Shown piece by piece: positions 61,249 to 64,000 of a stretch of 64,000 bases of DNA; position 1 is the first letter of the stretch; each line of letters starts with the position of its first letter. Both the position numbers and the translations under genes were made by a program. The notes beneath the pieces are model-generated. The model saw only the letters and a program-made list of their open reading frames with translations, did not search any database and was not told where the DNA came from. The stretch lies in the NCBI RefSeq assembly GCF_011694815.1, contig NZ_CP050177.1:7199501-7263500 (forward strand). Reading direction: 5' to 3'. The stretch comes from Streptomyces liangshanensis (GTDB taxonomy: Bacteria > Actinomycetota > Actinomycetes > Streptomycetales > Streptomycetaceae).

Positions 61249-61689
61249 CTACGCCCCGCCGCGCAGCAGGCGGTCGACAGCCCGGCCGAACACCCTCCGT
61301 CCGGCCCGCGCGGTGAGCGGGCCGAACGCCCCGGGCAGCAGGCGCAGCCGGAGGTCCTCCTCCCACGTCACGGACGATCCGCCACCCCGCGCCCGTACGT
61401 GGATCTCGGCCCACCCGAGCACCGCCGTGCCCCGCTTCTCCAGCCGGCACCGGCCCGGCGCGTCCCCGGCCGGCGGCTCCCACAGGACCACCTCCATCGG
61501 GTCGTCGAACCCGACGGCTCCCACCGCGCTCCGCGCGACGAACACCGTACCGACCCGGGTGGGCCCCGGTGTGGGCACGGAGATCGTCGTCAGCGGCACC
61601 TGGTCGGCGTGCGCCGGCCAGTCGGTGAGCCGCCGCCAGGCCTCCTCGGCGGCGAGCGGTGTGGTCCGCTCGATACGGAACGCCGTCAC
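61249..61689 (-). CDS. SRPBCC family protein
   Basis: 146 residues from GTG 61689, overlapping the DeoR stop as GTGA. START-like helix-grip fold (TPLAAEEAWRRLTDWPAHADQVP, VVLWEPP, VTWEEDLRLRLLPGAFGPL), typical of SRPBCC ligand or lipid-binding proteins. Function unknown; it follows the regulator in an operon. Confidence 0.82.
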   Translation of the reverse strand: MTAFRIERTTPLAAEEAWRRLTDWPAHADQVPLTTISVPTPGPTRVGTVFVARSAVGAVGFDDPMEVVLWEPPAGDAPGRCRLEKRGTAVLGWAEIHVRARGGGSSVTWEEDLRLRLLPGAFGPLTARAGRRVFGRAVDRLLRGGA

Positions 61690-62528
61690 CCGGACCCGCC
61701 CTCCTCCGGCTCGCCCGCCACCACCAGGCCGGGCAGCACCTCGGCGATCTCCGCGCGGGCCCCCGCCGACAGCCCCGCGTCCGTCACCAGTGTGTCGACC
61801 TCGTCCAGCGTCGCGAACGAACTGAGCCCCACCGTGCCCCACTTGGTGTGATCGGCGACCACCACCACCCGGCGCGCGGAGCGCACGAACCGCCGGTTGG
61901 TCTCCGCCTCGCCCAGGTTCGGCGTCGAAAGACCCGCCTCCACGGAGATGCCGTGCACCCCGAGGAACAGCACGTCGAAGTGGAGCGAGCGGATCGCCTG
62001 GTCGGCGATCGGACCCACCAGCGAGTCCGACGGGGTCCGCACCCCGCCCGTCAGCACCACCGTTGCCGCGCCGGGCCGCCGCCCGCCCGCCGCCCCGGCC
62101 GACTGGGCCGCGTGGAACACGTCGGCGACCCGCACCGAGTTGGTCACCACCGTCAGGTCCGGCACGTCCAGCAGATGCTGCGCCAGCGCGTAGGTGGTCG
62201 TACCACCCGACAGTGCGATCGCACTGCCCGGCACGGCCAGCTCCGCCGCGGCCCGCGCGATGTCCTCCTTCGCGCTCAGCTCCAGCGCCGACTTCGCCTC
62301 GAAGCCCGGCTCGTGCGTGCTCGCCTCCACCACCGGCACCGCGCCGCCGTGCACCTTCTCCACCACACCCTGCCGGGCGAGCGCGTCCAGGTCCCTGCGC
62401 ACGGTCATGTCGGAGACCTTGAGCTTGCGCGTCAACTCGTTGACCCGGACCCCGCCCCGCCGGCGCACCTCGTCCAGGATCACGGCACGGCGCTGCTCCG
62501 CGAGGAGATTCTGGTTGTCGCTCACCAC
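61686..62528 (-). CDS. DeoR/GlpR family transcriptional regulator
   Basis: 280 residues from GTG 62528 (GGAAGGA nine bases upstream). DeoR helix-turn-helix RRRGGVRVNELTRKLKVSDMTVRRDLDALARQG and the sugar-phosphate sensor domain (ALSGGTTTYALA, LTVVTNSVRVAD, VLFLGVHGIS, VVVADHTKWG). It represses sugar-use genes; the target is unclear, perhaps itself and the SRPBCC gene. Confidence 0.9.
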   Translation of the reverse strand: MVSDNQNLLAEQRRAVILDEVRRRGGVRVNELTRKLKVSDMTVRRDLDALARQGVVEKVHGGAVPVVEASTHEPGFEAKSALELSAKEDIARAAAELAVPGSAIALSGGTTTYALAQHLLDVPDLTVVTNSVRVADVFHAAQSAGAAGGRRPGAATVVLTGGVRTPSDSLVGPIADQAIRSLHFDVLFLGVHGISVEAGLSTPNLGEAETNRRFVRSARRVVVVADHTKWGTVGLSSFATLDEVDTLVTDAGLSAGARAEIAEVLPGLVVAGEPEEGGSG

Positions 62529-62658
62529 GGGAGCTGTCCTTCCGCTTCGGCCTGCCTGTTTCATCCTCCCACGCGCCTGTGACCCGTGCGGCGGGGTTGG
62601 CGGCGGTGGCACCCGGGGAAGTACCCGGCACCGGCCGATCCCGGCATGCGGAGGGCGA

Positions 62659-64000
62659 GTGACCGAAGTGTTCCCCGAGACCCCTGTTCCCCACCGTGGC
62701 GGACCCGCGCTCGAACTGCTCGTCCACGGTGTCGGTGGCACCACACCGCAGGAGATGCTCGACGACCCGCGTACGGTCCGCGTCACGGGCGACAACACGG
62801 CGGCGGTCTTCCGCCGCGCGGACGACGTGGACGCGGAGGACCGTACCGCCGAGGCCCGTACCCGCGAGGACCCGGCCGGAGACGGTACGGACGCCCGCGA
62901 CCGGCCGGTCCCGGAGGCGTACGTGTGGTGCAACCTCACGTCGGGGAACGGCTCGCGGGCCCTGTGGCTGTTACTCCTGCCCTTCATGGTCGTCAACCTG
63001 GCGCACTGGATGCGCCCGGCGACCAGGGGCCTGATGAAGTCCCAACGGCTGTACGGCGTCCTGGTACGGCTGGTCGCCCTCACCCTCACCGTCCTGCTGA
63101 CCGCCGCCGCCTGCGAGGTCGCGCTCGACCTCACCGCGTGGCAGTGCGCCGGTTCCGCCCGCTGCGTCGCCGACCGGTCCTGGCTCGGATTCCTCTCCCC
63201 GGAGGGCCACGGCTGGTGGGCGCAGCCCGGCCGCCGCCTCGCCCTGGCGTCCGTGGTGCCCGCCGCGCTGGTGGGCCTGCTCTGGTACCTCTCCAACCGG
63301 ACGTGGAGCGCCTACGAGTCCCAACGGCCGCCCACCGACGCGCGCCCGGGCGGGTTCCCGGAGACCGAGGCCGTCCCTCACACCGGCACGGACACCGACA
63401 CCCGGACGGACACGGGGACGGACACCGGCACCAAGACGGACACCGGCAGCCCCGTCCCCCGTCCCGCCCTGGGCCGCCCCGGCTTCTGGTACGGCCGCCG
63501 CCTCGTCGCCCGCCTCCGCGCCGCCCACACCGCCGCCGGCTTCCTCACCGTCGCCACCTCCCTCGTAGGGGCCGCCGCCCACCACGACCGGGACGCGGGC
63601 GGCGCCACCGCCGACCTGCTCGGCCGCCTCCTCCAAGCGGCGCTGGTCGTCTGCGCGGTCGTCGTCGTCCGGGTGGTGTGCAGCAGGGGCCGCGGCGAGC
63701 GCCGCCGCGACGCCACCGTCGACCGGGCGCTGGTGACCTGGCTGCCCGTCACCTCCCTCGCCCTGCTGGCCGCAGCGATGCTCTACGGCGGCTGGTCACG
63801 CCCCCGCTGGGTCTCGTCCGGCGCGCTCCCCAGCGACCTCACCTTCCGGGTGATCGTCCTCACCCAGGTCGCCCTGATCCTCGCCCTGTTGGTCACGGCG
63901 AGCGCCCTGCACCGCAGGGCCCCGCACGAGAGGACCGTCCTGCGGGGCCTCGGCGGCCCCGCCGTCGCGATGCTCGCCTGCGCCCTGGCCGGGGTGATGA
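62659..64000 (+). CDS. Membrane protein with TTA codon, partial
   Basis: At least 447 codons, running off the window end with no stop. GTG 62659 is preceded by GGAGGG. The first part reads PALELLVHGVGGTTPQEMLD, an alpha/beta-hydrolase-like opening (HGxGG) with the serine region not seen. Hydrophobic helices follow (LWLLLLPFMVVN, TVLLTAAACEVAL, ALVVCAVVVVRVV and others), with a Thr/Asp repeat TDTGTDT in one loop. Codon 105 is TTA (62971-62973), so expression should need the bldA tRNA. Function unknown. Confidence 0.65.
   Translation, partial: MTEVFPETPVPHRGGPALELLVHGVGGTTPQEMLDDPRTVRVTGDNTAAVFRRADDVDAEDRTAEARTREDPAGDGTDARDRPVPEAYVWCNLTSGNGSRALWLLLLPFMVVNLAHWMRPATRGLMKSQRLYGVLVRLVALTLTVLLTAAACEVALDLTAWQCAGSARCVADRSWLGFLSPEGHGWWAQPGRRLALASVVPAALVGLLWYLSNRTWSAYESQRPPTDARPGGFPETEAVPHTGTDTDTRTDTGTDTGTKTDTGSPVPRPALGRPGFWYGRRLVARLRAAHTAAGFLTVATSLVGAAAHHDRDAGGATADLLGRLLQAALVVCAVVVVRVVCSRGRGERRRDATVDRALVTWLPVTSLALLAAAMLYGGWSRPRWVSSGALPSDLTFRVIVLTQVALILALLVTASALHRRAPHERTVLRGLGGPAVAMLACALAGVM

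Overview
The window is chromosomal DNA of a high-G+C actinomycete, almost certainly Streptomyces. The signs are strongly G/C-biased third codon positions, frequent GTG starts, GTGA/ATGA stop-start overlaps, families typical of streptomycetes (DUF5134, DUF6421, DUF6986, DUF6332, SCO4225-type, DUF4395) and only two TTA (bldA) codons noticed. I saw no rRNA, tRNA, CRISPR array, prophage or intact insertion sequence. All calls come from reading the sequence; family comparisons are from memory, not from searches.

Layout. 0-4.1 kb: TetR regulator, HAD hydrolase, PAP2 phosphatase, M56 metallopeptidase and DUF5134 membrane protein, all leftward, with two minisatellites in the gaps. 4.4-24.8 kb: a large extracellular glycan-utilisation locus. 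It has an IclR regulator facing a six-gene rightward operon (lipoprotein binding protein, two ABC permeases without an ATPase, sugar epimerase, Tat-exported GH99 endo-mannosidase-like enzyme, 1326-residue double beta-helix protein with a TTA codon). A leftward operon carries a mannonate-dehydratase-type enolase, a ThuA protein and a Gfo/Idh/MocA dehydrogenase. A second leftward pair is a GH38 alpha-mannosidase homologue overlapping a ROK regulator. A second Tat-exported GH99/GH71-like protein closes the left end. 24.9-28 kb: GNAT, lipoteichoic-acid-synthase-like sulfatase, glycerophosphodiesterase. 28.2-33.6 kb: acyl-ACP-reductase-like protein, DUF6421, SDR, threonine-aldolase family, transglutaminase. 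33.7-39.8 kb: acyltransferase, DUF4395/thioredoxin pair, flavin reductase preceded by a hidden 26-codon cysteine-type leader peptide, etfBA, DUF6986 aldolase.

39.9-50.3 kb: Ser/Thr kinase, LacI regulator divergent from a ROK sugar kinase with a palindromic operator, a small secreted protein, a TmrB-Nudix fusion, metallo-beta-lactamase-fold hydrolase, M20 dipeptidase, geranylgeranyl-reductase-type flavoprotein, and a deazaflavin-dependent reductase divergent from a TetR regulator with paired operators. 51-64 kb: SARP-like regulator divergent from a NarL-type two-component system around a perfect 20-bp palindrome, small membrane proteins, MFS transporter divergent from a ROK regulator, a decayed DUF4865/TetR remnant, SHOCT protein, RsbW-like ATPase, cysteine-desulfhydrase-like PLP enzyme, SRPBCC and DeoR genes, and a membrane protein cut by the window end.

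Most unusual: the GH38 homologue appears to have lost its zinc-binding HxD motif and its nucleophile while keeping the fold-defining motifs around them. It overlaps a regulator in which an IS630-type transposase, with all three catalytic acids apparently replaced, is fused to a ROK repressor. Together they look like a pseudoenzyme/domesticated-transposase regulatory module for the surrounding mannoside locus.
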